Shown piece after piece: positions 44,768 through 55,856 of a stretch of 64,000 bases of DNA; position 1 is the stretch's first letter; the number at the start of each line of letters is the position of its first letter. The notes below the pieces were generated by a model, which did no database searches, was not told the DNA's origin, and saw only the letters and a list, made by a program, of their open reading frames with translations. The DNA comes from Jimgerdemannia flammicorona. Taxonomy: Eukaryota > Mucoromycota > Endogonomycetes > Endogonales > Endogonaceae. Both the position numbers and the translations under genes were made by a program. The stretch is taken from positions 1-64,000 of the forward strand of contig RBNI01000004.1 in NCBI GenBank assembly GCA_003990745.1, in the 5' to 3' direction.

Positions 44768-47453
44768 ACAGCTTGCCACCCCGACCTCGGAATCAACAGA
44801 AGAAAAAAAAAAAACTCACCATAAGCTTTCGATCTCTCCACGCCCTCAACAACTCGGCCTTCTTCTCCTCCTTATCCAGCAGCTCGATAACCCCTTTAAT
44901 AACTTTCCCAGCGATCTCCACATTCCGGCCAAACAGCTGCACCAACGAATCCAGATATTGCTCGACCGGCAGGACTGAATCCCTATATTCAATGATAAGC
45001 TGCCGGAACTGCTGCATGCGCTCAGTATCATTCTCAAGGTACCCAAGGATCTGCTTCCGCAGCGCGGAGTGCTGCTTCAATGTCTCGGCGTCCACAGTTA
45101 CCGCAGGCTTGGCCGCGGCGGCAGGGTTCGACGTCACGTCTTCGGCCGTATCGACCGTCGGCATGCCAAAGCCAGCAGGCGCACGCGCCGCAACCCCGCG
45201 CGTAGGCACGGGCGCGGGTGCGGACGCAGGCGAGAGCGCGTCGGGTGTCAGCGCACCAAACCCGGCGGGGGCACGTGCCGCTACTCCGCGTCGTTCGCGC
45301 TCGGGGGGGGGGTCGTTGTTGGCGGTGGCGGCGGCGGAACTAGCCTCGGAGTCGGGCGGGGATTGCACATTCCTCGGCTGCTTCTGCCTGCCCTTGCCGC
45401 GGCCGCCCCGATCATCACTTTGTTGCTGCTGCTGTTGTCGGCCCGCGGAGAGGTTGAGATCCTGCATAGCGCTTATGACGGCCTCGACGGGGCGCTGGTT
45501 CGTAGCCTGGACTAAGGTGCCCAGCTGGGGGAAGGCGTCCACGGCGGGTTGTTGTGCTAGTACGGCGCCGTGACCGCTGTCGTGGTGCCGGTCTCTTTCC
45601 CGATCCCTCCCGCGGTCTCGAACTCGGTCTCGGTCTCGGTCTCGGTCTCGTCCGTGGTCGCGCCGGCTATTCGGTCCGCTGGTGTACTGGAAGTTCACCT
45701 CCACCTTGCGAGCTTCTCGCTGCTTGGCGCGTGGGATGTGAGCCCCTCCGTGGACTTCAACCTTCGGGAATCATTGATTTCGTTGACGAGATTGATAAGT
45801 GTGCCAAGTGAAACAAACGAAAAACACGCGCGCGACATGTACAAAAGCCACCAAACCACTAGCAGACCAAGATATGTGTTGTCTATGATTTACCTCATGA
45901 GCTTTTAGATCAATATCAGATGCAAAGACAACGAACTTCTTCTCCAAGCATTCAGAATTTTGGCACATGAAGTGGTCGTCGCGGAAATGCTTGGCCTGTA
46001 ATGTGTATAATGAGTTAGGGAGGTCGAAGCCACAAATGAGTAAACATGACAGTGTTCTGCCCCCCACTATTTTTTATTTTTTTTATCGTATAAAAGACTA
46101 TCAATCCCCCTCCTCCTCCACTCCTTTCCTCCCTTCTCGCAATAATAATAACTCACCAAACCCTCATAATTCGGATAATACTGGTGCCTAATCCCCTGCC
46201 TGACGCAGACATGGCACTGCTCATGCTTGTCACGACAATGTTCGTAAAGCTCGTCGTCGCCGTAGAACCCCATAGAGCAGAAGGCGCATTCTGGGTGGCC
46301 CTTGAACCCTGAGGACTCGCCGTCGCGATTGTTCTCGAACCCTTGCGAGTGATGCTTACGCAACTGGTTGGATGTGAACAATGTGTGTTCGTGCGAGAAA
46401 ATCTTTTTGTACCGCGTGCAGAGGTCGCTGGTGGCGAGGGAAGCGAGGAAATTGAAAGATTTGGTCGGGAGGTCGTGAGTGATGGGGATATTTGACACCC
46501 ATGGGAGAGTTTGCTACAGATATCTCATCTCAATTCCATCAAGACCACCTCTTCCCCACGACATCATCCAAACCACTATTCCTCTGTAAACAACAAAAAT
46601 GTGACACTCACCACAAAAACATTTCGTGGGTTCTCTTAACATGCCTCTTGAGCTCATACCATCCACTCTCGTACACGTCGCATGTGGGTTCCGGACAGTT
46701 GAACCGTAGCAGCATTAGCACATCCTCCTGCATCTGCAACGTTTCAAACCGCGTGTCCAGCCTTTTGTTTATAAATGGCGTGTCGGCATCCGTGTAATCT
46801 TGGAAGGGTTTGTCAGGGGAGGACGTCAGAATCACCGTGGCTTGCTCAGTCTGCATTTAGGAGTAAAGAAGGCGAGGATTAGGTTGCGCAGAAGTATGAA
46901 ATTCGTGTTTCCGCCTCCGACGCCATTTATTGCTTCGCCACCCAAGGCGATATATTAACATTCACCACCGCGAGCCCATAACCGCTCACCTCCTCGCGAA
47001 TCCTCTACGCACCTTACAATATGCACAATTTCTCGTCTTATACAACGCCCTCAACCTCAACGAGCACAAGTGACACGTGCGATGATTACATTCAGCGACG
47101 GCGAAGATGACGATCGGTTCCGTACAAATAAAGCAGAAGTCAGTCTCCCCATCCTCGGCGGCGGGCTCCTGCACCGGTGCCAAGGCCCTCTGCAGCGATG
47201 ACGGTTCGGTATCCGGTGCTTGCTGATCTTCAGGCGCGGCCCTCTGCCCGTTCGCCCTGCCGCCGCCGCCACCGCCGCTCCCACGGCCATTCTGGTAGGG
47301 GTGCCGGAAATGAGGCTTCCCACGGTGGCTGCCAGGCTCTCCACGGTGACTGTGATGCCTTGTTGGAGCGTGCGCGGTCGGGGCGTGCCGGCTGTTGGTG
47401 TTCGCGGTGGTGTTCCCGGTGGCGGACGGGGTGGAGGTGGAGGTGGAGGCCAT
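43980..47453 (-). CDS. HEL2: Hel2/ZNF598-type RING E3 ubiquitin ligase (ribosome-associated quality control)
   Basis: Six exons on the minus strand with consistent phases: 47453-47013, 46850-46612, 46427-46157, 45995-45894, 45761-44820, 44633-43980 (an alternative last acceptor gives 44621). About 880 aa. The C3HC4 RING is at residues 107-146 (CFICTEP... CNHRTCHLC... CAYC). C2H2-type fingers follow (CPEPTCDVYESGWYELKRHV, CAFCSMGFYGDDELYEHC, MCQNSECLEKKF), as does the family-specific EVHGGAHIPRAKQREARK. The second half is low-complexity, with Arg/Asp repeats near 45600-45680, poly-Gln, and a repeated GVAARAPAGFG. The end carries a Glu run and a Lys-rich tail. Hel2 marks collided ribosomes by ubiquitinating small-subunit proteins. 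Intron 5 contains a 48-nt A/T homopolymer. Confidence 0.92.
44718..44765 (+). repeat. 48-nt poly(A) run inside HEL2 intron 5
   Basis: In the minus-strand transcript this is a U48 tract upstream of a (TA)n stretch and the acceptor. It could act as an oversized polypyrimidine tract. Confidence 0.85.
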
Positions 47454-48168
47454 GATGTAGGAGAGGTTGGGATGGATTGAGTGGTATCTGTTGATGGGGG
47501 GAGGTGGGAGGTGGGAGGTGGGGGGCGGGGTTTATCTAGAAGCTGCGGTTGAGACAGGGAAATTATTTTTGCTTTTGGCATTTTCCAGCAATTATGTCAT
47601 CAATTTCGGATACGCATCCTAAACCCGCCAAATTGGACAAAGCCTATGCAGTGGCACAGTAACCCAGGTCGGTCCATACTGCGCGGCATTGCCTCAAAAT
47701 ACAGGTACAATACAGGAACATCGCTCTTGTTTCCGAGATTGTGCACTTTGCCAACCTGACCGATGAGTCACGCCCTTTATTTACGTAGTACCGATACTGA
47801 ACTCTCCACCTACCGCGCAGCATACCTTTGCTGATCAGTCTTGAAACAGATATTTGCACCCATGACTATGTCAGCATTTTTTTTTCTTTTTTTTTCTTTT
47901 CCAATACCCTGCTAGATGGCGCCATGATTGAGAGGTTCCTTCAGTCATTCCCATAGTCACGTCATATCTGTATCTCCCATTCACAAATCCATCTTTACCT
48001 GTTGAGCATAAACAAACAAACCTCCGAAATAATATAATACGATGGAAAATGTTGCTGAAAAAGAACCAGATTACAATGGCTTGCTAATTTACGTCATGGT
48101 TGGTTGATGTGTACAGTGGTATCCGGGCATCACAAAAGTCTCGGTATTTCGAACAGGAAGGAAATGTA

Positions 48169-48169
<1 letters not shown>
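47454..48169. other. Intergenic upstream of HEL2
   Basis: Promoter side of HEL2, followed by spacer with T-rich runs near 47877-47900. No gene seen. Confidence 0.6.

Positions 48170-48248
<79 letters not shown>
48170..48248 (+). repeat. 79-nt poly(A) run just past the EIF1AD stop
   Basis: Uninterrupted A ending 18 bp from the EIF1AD stop codon. The EIF1AD transcript would carry a U79 tract in its 3' UTR unless cleaved before it. Confidence 0.9.
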
Positions 48249-48251
<3 letters not shown>

Positions 48252-48266
48252 ACACCCATGGCACCG

Positions 48267-48981
48267 CTACTCCTCATCGTCGTCGGTACCCTCCTCACTC
48301 TCTGTATCCTCCTGTACTGGTCGGTTGTTGTTTACAAATAGGTCGTCGTCCGAGTCTTCTTCGTAGCTGTCATATAAAATATGATTGATTCGGTACCGAA
48401 ATGGCAAGGTCATGGAATGTTCGAGAGGAGATCCATATAATGTCAATCGTTACCTCTCGCCTTCCTCGGCCTGGGATTGAGGGGCTTCCTTTTGTCGGTC
48501 TTGCTCGGCGAACTCGGGCGGCCTAAGGGAATCAGAACGACGGTCGGTCAGTGTCTAGGACAACGAGTTTGCGTGCGCAAGAAGACACACACCAAAAACA
48601 AAATAACATACCACACCCCGTCTGCCTTAAGCTGCTTGATATGGGCGGGCATCAATGGGTGCACGATCTCGCCCCCGATCTTGTCTGTCGTCGCCACGGT
48701 GGGGTCCACAATCACGTAGTTACCTGCGGAAATAAACAAAAACCCGTGAGCAACCAAAAATATCCTTCCCCCCGCCATCCCCAACATTACCACGCACCAC
48801 GCTTGACCCAGATGAGGTTGCGGAACTTGGGTGGTAGCGTCACGAGCGTTGTGCGCCCGTCGGCGAACCCAATCTCGTGCAGATTCTTGCCACGTGGGCC
48901 AACCACGCGCGCAATCTCCTGTGGCGGAATGGGGACGGGGACGGTGTCAATGGCTTGCTTGGCGGTTTGTTTGCGACCCAT
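48267..48981 (-). CDS. EIF1AD: EIF1AD-type S1-like (eIF1A-domain) protein
   Basis: Four exons: 48981-48798, 48723-48612, 48522-48454, 48366-48267, all GT-AG and phase-consistent, giving 154 aa. The start is MGRKQTAKQ. An in-frame non-ATG extension upstream is ignored. The OB-fold reads QEIARVVGPRGKNLHEIGF, TTLVTLPPKFRNLIWVKRG, NYVIVDPTV, then KIGGEIVHPL. It ends in an acidic tail (SYEEDSDDDLFVNNN, SEEGTDDDEE). The family is the eIF1A-related EIF1AD/haponin group, nuclear or ribosome-biogenesis associated. The length matches orthologues. Confidence 0.9.
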
Positions 48982-49041
48982 GATGTTGCTGGCTGAAGCA
49001 AAGATTGTGTTTGGGACGATAATTTTCAAAGACGACCGTGT

Positions 49042-49088
49042 CACGTGCACAATTTTGAGATTTGCTCAGCCACTGTTCAAATCACGTG
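49042..49088. promoter_or_regulatory. Two CACGTG boxes upstream of EIF1AD
   Basis: CACGTG at 49042-49047 and ATCACGTGAT around 49083-49088, 61 and 102 bp upstream of the start codon. Confidence 0.5.
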
Positions 49089-49790
49089 ATACCCAGCGCA
49101 TCGAGCTCGGATATGCACATTGTTCATATATACAAAATGGTTCAGAAAGTCATCACTCGGATGCGTTCAAAAGTGAGTATTTTATACACCTTTGCAACAA
49201 ACAAACCGGCTTTTTTATGTCAAGATAACATGGATACGTTCCGTGTGCTATGGATACCCCTTTAACTATATTCACAAAAGGCAAAAGCGAGTGCTACAAA
49301 CCATGAAACAGGCTCCAGAATATATGCATCACAATGGAAGGCCACAAAGAGAAGACCAGTCCAACCTCGATGCTGGTTGGCTATAACTGCAGTGTTTCCC
49401 TTTTGTTTGCCCAATGAGCTCCTTTTTGCTTCCGGAAAAACTTAGCTTAATCTTGCATCTAAGATGTCTGTGTTTCATTGTGAATATCTCTAATAGTTGT
49501 TGACATAAACAATACTACAAATAGAAAATAATATTAGATATTGAAATACTGATATGTATAATCCGTTGGACATACTAAGCTTATTTACGACTTGCCTTCG
49601 CCTTCATTAATCCCCCTGGCTAAATCTGCCAAATGAACAATCCTTTTATGATATGTATATTCAGTAACGTTTGAAAGTACTACAATTGTGTTATTTTTAA
49701 TTTCTCAACATACTACTGTATCTGAACCTGGATCACTTCCACCCACATCCAATAGAACGACAAAGGTTTCGACGGTTTCGAACTTGTTGG
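49089..49790. other. Intergenic, AT-rich, no gene seen
   Basis: Spacer between EIF1AD and the kinase remnant with no coding motif. Confidence 0.55.
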
Positions 49791-50500
49791 TCAAGTGCAA
49801 CTCCAGCCATGCTTCGAGTATAAGCAACTATGGAGAGCCTCCGTCGCCGTTAACCTCTTGTCTTTCAACCTAACCACAAATTCCCTTCCCACTCTCCGAC
49901 GTGATTATGTGACCATATTCCTTCTGCAGCAATTTTGCCAGTTGATACATCTTTTTGTAGCGACCGTCATCGAGGGCCCCTCATACCATTCTTTCAGCAT
50001 ATCACCATGTTGAATTATCTCCCCGTCGGACTCGCGGCCTCCATGCCCAAAGTCGATGAAGACATACTCCTTGAGGGAAGGATCATACAGAATATTTGAT
50101 AACCGGATGTCGCGGTGAAGGAAGCCACCTTTGTGTAGATCACATTTTTCGTCATCGCTCGTACGTTGTCAGCCGGGTTGATTGTCCCTTGGTCGCCGGT
50201 ATGACCTTGTACTTTCTTTATCGATCTTTGGACTTACTAAGACCTCGAGGCGTATTCGTACATATTTAAAAAGTCCAAGTTTTTTGTAGCATACGGAAGG
50301 TCGACCAGTGAAACCTCCTTCTCCACCATCGGCCACGACGAACATTCTCTTTGCGAGAGGAGGGTAGACTACATCGGGACGGATTCCTTTGTAGTTATCA
50401 GGATGCGCGCGATGTTGATAGTGGTTCGAAGAATCGTCATCCGACCTATAATATGGTTGAGACAAAAGGATCGGCCATCTATTTTAACATTCCGGCGATC
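49791..50500 (-). pseudogene. Protein-kinase-like remnant (fungal kinase type)
   Basis: Minus strand, about 50145-49960, reads KGGFLHRDIRLSNILYD, then VFIDFGHGG. This contains the catalytic-loop HRD (50109-50117), the Asn five residues on, and the Mg-binding DFG (50046-50054). Upstream 50465-50170 (PPLAKRMFVVADGGEGGF and onward) may be the preceding lobe, but frames do not join without stops. It lies downstream of LRR exons on the same strand. Probably a decayed LRR-kinase gene. Confidence 0.6.
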
Positions 50501-50720
50501 CTTGACCCATTTGCAGCGTAGCAGATATCGCCGAAAAATGTGGGATCGAGCTCCCCAAAAATGAAGTTCACGTTTCAATTTCACATTTAAGCTCTATATA
50601 TTTTTTGTATATGCTGAAAACAGGCCCCCAGATAAACTAATGTTATTTTTCAGAGCCTTCAAAAATTCTTTTATTTTCTTTGCGATCGAGGAAAATATGT
50701 TCCCATTATTGCTATTCAGG

Positions 50721-51250
50721 CGAACACGCACAGACCGTGAGCTTGATTCCTGTACACAATTCTTCACACAGTTCCGAGTTCCGCTTCAGAGAACCGGCTA
50801 GGGCGCGTGCCCCCTCGTGGCCGATGCAGTTACCTGAACATGAACAGGGATGTATAAGCGAACACGCACAGGTCGTGAGCTTAATTTCATCATGCAGCCG
50901 CCCACAATTCTTCACACAGTTTCGACATACCCTGATCCGGAAACTTGCCAAAGTGGATGTTGCCGTCTGACCATTTACAGGGGATGGATGAGCGAACACG
51001 CACAGATTGTGAGCGTGATTCCATCGCGCAGCTGCACACAATGCAGAGATTCAGCGTGGTCAAGGTCGTGTTCCGCTTCAGAGACTCGACTAGGGGCTAG
51101 GGAGTGTGCTCCCATCATGGCTGATGCTGTTGTAAGGGGATGGATGAGCGAACACGCACAGGTCGTGAGCTGAATTCCGTCGCACAGTTGCACATAATGC
51201 TTCACACAATTCATACACACCCCATCAACTTCCGTCAACCTTCCTCATCA
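50721..51250 (-). repeat. Tandem array of LRR-coding units (~134-156 bp)
   Basis: Four units start at 50721, 50858, 50992 and 51148 with gcgaacacgcacag. On the minus strand two units encode ribonuclease-inhibitor-type repeats. One reads GNCIGHEGARALAGSLKRNS. The other reads NSISHDG and, after a one-base shift, ESLKRNTTLTTLNL. The shared gtgcgtgttcgc resembles a splice donor, and ttacaacag and atgttcag resemble acceptors. Each unit may therefore be an LRR mini-exon plus intron. Frames are broken, so it is likely non-functional. Confidence 0.6.
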
Positions 51251-52032
51251 CGCGGAGGTGCGATACCGCAAATATACGCACCATGCCGTTCCCGAACGAG
51301 CACTCCGAGCTTGGGAACCATGTCTCATAGCAAGTCCGTGGCGAGTACGAGGGTGTCAGGCTATTATGGCTGGGGGAGAGTGTGTCGTGATTGTCAGAAT
51401 CGAAATAATACGTGATATTGGCAAGTTCGAAGGGTGGTTCATGGATTGGATGCAAACGACTTGCTTTGTAGGTGCCGCGCTCAGCCATACTTGTGCACAA
51501 TGCAGAGCTCCAGCATTGTTTTCCTCGTCGGCATAGAACTGGTATTTTGTGGTTGCAACAATCGAAAATAGTTGAAGCAAGAGCAGAAATTCGGTACCCG
51601 TCACCTGGCAATAACCACACCTCTCATATCTCGCACATTATAGACAACCTCCTCCCCTCCACCATTCTGCTCATCCTCCAAGTCTTGCATCCGCCCTCCA
51701 CACCTGCGCCATTCCTTTTCCTGCCAGTCTCTCCCAGATCAGGTGCTCGTCTATCATCCCGGTGTAATCCCATCGATGGTGTAATCCCATCGGTGAGGTA
51801 CTGAGTGTCTAAGTTGTCCGTCGTGAACTTTGGGCACCAGTCTATGGCCGCCCGTGTTGAGGATGTTGCCCATGCAGGGTTTTGCGGGAGTTGAAGATTG
51901 GGTGCCGGAATAGTGATGTCGATTTTTGTGAAGGGGTTACGCACTTAGAAAGTACGAGCCATTAATGGGGAACGACTTTGGGTCAGGATCGGCGCCGAGG
52001 AGGATAAAGATAGGGTCAGTGCGGGTAGGCAT
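51251..52032 (-). CDS. Possible unrecognised gene or remnant
   Basis: An ATG at 52032 opens MPTRTDPIFILLGADPDPKS, then FPINGSYFL, and meets a good donor (GTGCGT at 51946). Possible downstream exons are 51804-51624 and 51604-51356 (for example TKYQFYADEENNAGALHCAQ). I cannot fix the exon joins or recognise the family. It may belong to the LRR/kinase remnant that follows on the same strand. Confidence 0.3.
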
Positions 52033-52234
52033 GTATTGAATAATGAACATTAAAATGAAAAGTCCAGACAATTTCCCTTATTTTCTTGCACACGGCCTCG
52101 AGTGCCCCCCGACACCCTGCCCCCACCCTCACACACCCCACCTTAATATATCCAGTCCCAAGCGTGAAAATCAAGAACGAATTGCACTTACTTGATCACT
52201 CGTCATACGTCCACCTCACTTTTGATATATATAA

Positions 52235-52291
52235 CCGGTTTCGCCCTTGCTTAAGGGGCTCGTCAGTTGGCTTTAAAGCAACCAAGACCGG
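52235..52291 (-). ncRNA. Hammerhead ribozyme, stem III open (type III), apparently intact
   Basis: Minus strand, 57 nt. Stem III strand CCGGU (52291-52287), cleavage-site C17 (52286, so the site reads GUC), and closed stem I from UUGGUU to AGCCAA with a 7-nt loop (52285-52267). Core CUGACGA (52266-52260), stem II GCCC...GGGC (52259-52243), then GAA (52242-52240) and ACCGG (52239-52235). ACCGG pairs fully with CCGGU. All core nucleotides required by the hammerhead consensus are present: C3 U4 G5 A6, G8 A9, G12 A13 A14, A15.1-U16.1 and H17. A decayed second copy lies at 40129. No protein gene overlaps it. Confidence 0.85.
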
Positions 52292-52619
52292 CAATTTGGC
52301 CGGTTACGGGGTCAGTTAGTTGGAGTCTTTGTCTTTGGCATAAAAAATCATTCAGTTTACAGATGAGTAGAGAATCAAACCTACCAGAGATTTCCGTTGT
52401 ACATGTTTTCGCAGCATGCCAAATGAATATGATGGAATGCATGAATGCGAATATGAAACAAACGATAGAGTGACATTGAGAATGTGCGAAGGAATTGATG
52501 GAAACGCGGTCGAATAGCTGCAGCACGAGACTGTGGGTGTATGAAAGTTTTTTGTACAAAAGAAATGCACTTACACGTAGAGGTGTCAGGAAAATTAAGG
52601 CCGGGGAAGCTTGATGATA

Positions 52620-52826
52620 TAATACATAGGTAAGAAAAAACGCGTGGGTAAGAAAAAACGCGTGGATAAGAAAACAACATGTAGGTAAGAAACAATATAT
52701 AGATAGGAAAACAACATGTGGGTAAGAAAACAACGCGTGAGTAATACATAGGTAGGTAAAACCGCGTGGTTAAGAAAACAACACGTGGGTAAGAAAACAA
52801 TATAATTACATAGGTAAGAAAACAAT
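52620..52826 (+). repeat. Minisatellite, ~18-20 bp units 'aggtaagaaaacaacatgt'
   Basis: About ten degenerate units of (g/a)(t/g)gtaagaaaacaacgcgtg. The 'FSYPRVF'-like frames on the minus strand come from the repeat. It stops exactly where the CDF fragment begins. Confidence 0.85.
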
Positions 52827-53037
52827 CGGAGAATACGTCTCGAACGTCGACATCAGATCTGTCATCCTCGTCTGCATCGCCCTGAGTACCATCTTATTCG
52901 CCTACTGCACTGCGTTAAAGCAATATGCCATGGCCAAGGTCCTGGCGCAAAATCACCGAAACGACTTATTCAACTTATTCATCAACTTGTTGAGTCTGAC
53001 GACGGCTTTCGTGGCCTCATGTATCATAGTTTTGTAG
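52822..53037 (+). pseudogene. Cation diffusion facilitator (CDF) transporter fragment
   Basis: 71 codons to a TAG at 53035-53037: EYVSNVDIRSVILVCIALST, then LFAYCTALKQYAMAKVLAQN, HRNDLFN, ending in a hydrophobic stretch. This matches the TM4-TM5 part of fungal CDF metal exporters. There the NHRND motif supplies metal-site residues and Tyr/Leu/Lys-rich loops follow. Everything upstream is replaced by a minisatellite, and downstream the AT-rich island begins within about 15 bp. It is therefore a truncated pseudogene. Confidence 0.6.
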
Positions 53038-53049
53038 TGTGTTGTATAG

Positions 53050-55250
53050 CTTTGTTTCAGGTGACAATTACCCCCTAGGTGATGAACAAACAAAATTTAA
53101 TTGTTCTATCTTGGATAATTGTCATATTAGTCAGATATCCTTGTATGCCTACATTGGAACCTATACATTCCTTATCAAATCTCACATTACTGTTTAAGTC
53201 TAGATTAGGATATATACAAGTTCTGTAAGGGAGCAGGCTCCCACATTAGCCCTTTCAGGCTGACTCTTTCCAAATGGTGAGGTAACAAAGGAGAATATCA
53301 TGAGTACTATTGAAATCCCAGTCAAGCTTTGTCTGATATGCTGGACAGCAAAACACCTTAGACCTGTCTAGGCTATAGTGGAGATATCCACAGTATCTAT
53401 ATGTCTTGAAAGTGTACTCTTTTGTGCAGAGGATGATCTGATATCATGAATGCTCATATGCTTTATGAGTTAGATACTGGTAAAAGTAGAAATGTGATCA
53501 TGTGTACATCATATGTATAGTCTTAGAATGAATATAATATTACTTCTATCTGACCATCTCCTACATATAGAACTCTGATAGGAGAATGATGTAATAGTTC
53601 TCACATAACTACTATGTGAGCTTATGATGGCAGTTATTGATCAAGTATCAAATATACTTGTGAATATACAGTATAATATATTGCAACCTATAATTAGTAA
53701 ATATATATATATATATCTTCTTCAATATCTGATCTCTTTTCTATAATTGAAGAGGCCAAAAATAATATATACCAAACTGATCTATAGTGCTTATACTTAT
53801 TCATCTTCTTATGAATACTATCTCACTTACTCTGAAGCCTATCATATTTATGACTCAGTCTGTAGATATAGATAATATTATTCTTCTTCCACTTGATTGC
53901 TAGCTCACTCAAGTTATATCTAGTCATAAATGTTTATATATTAGAATCTAATGTGATAACCCCTATACTCCTTTCACCAGACATAGAGTCTTAGCTCTCA
54001 GCTCACATATCAAGAGATATAGAAATATAGAGATAGAATTCACCAAAACAATTCATTACAAGCTGGCTATTATATTCAAGATTGATTGATAGAGATTCAG
54101 CAGACCTCATATTAGAAAGGAATGCAAATTTATTATGTAATTTCCCCCAGTACTTGGAAAGTACTGCAATTGACTAAAAAAATAAAATAAAATAAAATAA
54201 AATAAAAATAAATTATTGAAAATTATTAAACTAATAAGAATTCAATATAAAATTAAAATAATTTTCACCTATTGATAATTCTTTTTAAAATGAAACTTCA
54301 TTTGAAATACATATTTTACTATAAAGTTAGAGGTATATCCCCTGAGAAGGTCATTCATAACCTCATTACAAATGTCATATAGTGTCTCCAGAACTCACTT
54401 ATTATTATTCTTAAAGTTAGAGATATTGAGATACTATACTCTCAGATTCTTCTTGTAGTATTTTATATTTTTATTTTGAACTATAGTGAGATACTGATTG
54501 TATGTCCATCATGTTATTCCCATCCTTGATTATTAATATTATAAGCATAGTTGTTTTTAAGAGATAAAAAAAAAAAAAAAAATAAATTAATTCAATATAC
54601 AAGTATAAAAAACAATTTTTTAAAAAAAAAAAAAAAAAAATACTCAAGAGAATAATTACCATAGTCTGTTATATCATATCATAAAAACTGTGATAATGAT
54701 CAGCAGATTCTTTATAAGTTCTTTAGTCTCAGAATTATCAATAATGCTAATATCTGAACTGAGAACCATGAGCTGAATCTCATTCTTCTCAAAGATCCAT
54801 TCTATGAGTTCTAATCCAAAATGACACAACTAGTCTTTTTAGGCAACCATTACTTCTTCAACTTCTTCTATATATATTTATTTCAAAAAGGCAACAAACC
54901 CTCTACATTTCCAGTTAAGCCCCAAGTCAATGTTACTAACAATCTCATGTTCTGGAAAATGCTGTCACAGGTCAGTGATTTGTCATTCAAGATCTCTTTG
55001 TTAGTGCTCAGAACTGACTCTGACATAGCAGATCTTGGCCTTTTGCATGGATTGTTATTGTCTTGCAAGCTGGTTATCACTAAACAATCTGTGAATGTCT
55101 GCAGTAGAGTAGAGTCATTTGCCACCCAGGTTCTAATGAAAGACATGTGCCCTGAGGCAGCCCACTGCCACAGGGTTTCAACTGAGACATTGTAGATTTG
55201 TTTGATACTACTTGCACTTGTGTAGGTGGTATTTCGAGCTAGATTGTTTT
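53050..55250. mobile_element. Second AT-rich decayed island, unclassified
   Basis: CpG-poor, AT-rich, with taaaa/aaata runs (54178-54210), poly(A) runs (54567-54583, 54620-54640) and a T16 run near 55245. Near the left end tgacaatta (about 53061) and taattgtca (about 53116) form an inverted pair 63 bp across. A 158-codon minus-strand frame (55359-54883, NVSVETLWQWAASGHM and onward) is open but unrecognised. It could be transposon-derived. I cannot name the element. Confidence 0.5.
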
Positions 55251-55856
55251 TTTTTTTTTTGGAGATTTGCTGAGGAATGTGGGGAATCCGCGCATGCGGT
55301 AGGTTGCATTTATATGTTTTGCACATGTTAAATATGAAAGCCAAACAACTGTCACTCACATACCCCTATTAATTTCCATAGGAAAGTGAGCTTTATTCTG
55401 GAACGTTCAGAAACGCTGCAACGGTTAATTTCCGTGAATTCTTCCGACCTGGTTCCAAATATCTCCTTTTCTCTAATCGTTGAAATCCCAGTCTTGTCCA
55501 TCACGCCGTCTCTTGCTTCACTTTCCTCGTTCCGATAGTGAGAAAAACCTCAAACTTTTTTTTTACCCATTCTAACGTTTCAAACCTCCCTGGTCTCATA
55601 TGGCCGACGCAAATAACACGCACCCCAGATCAATTCGGATGTAATACGTCTATTGATGCCGTCGTGGTTAGCATGGGGTGTTTGTTATTATTATTATTTA
55701 ATAATAATACATGAATATTCTACGCGGGAAAGCGCGAAGAAAAGAGGAAAAGAAAGACCAGTATCACTTTTTGAAAGAAACTTTTTTGCCGATTTTCGGC
55801 GGTGTGACCTACATGTACGGCAGAGTTTGAAATTAGATTTGAAGGGATAGATTCAT
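55251..55856. other. Intergenic, 3' side of LOC1
   Basis: CpG returns at about 55285 (aatccgcgcatgcgg). Otherwise spacer with no gene seen. Confidence 0.55.

Noticed and set aside
44581..45573. 330-codon plus-strand frame across HEL2 with a poly-Lys stretch
   Set aside because: It lies antisense to well-supported HEL2 exons and its Lys run is the A48 homopolymer.
48100..48388. Frames with about 25 consecutive Lys or Phe
   Set aside because: Produced by the A79 run beside EIF1AD, not real proteins.
52381..52825. Minus-strand frames rich in FSYPRVF/FLPTCCF repeats
   Set aside because: They are translations of the 18-20 bp minisatellite and overlap the ribozyme region, with no conserved domain.
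53061..53124. Inverted pair tgacaatta/taattgtca as a MITE
   Set aside because: Only about 63 bp, a single copy in the window and no duplication at its ends, so too weak to call.
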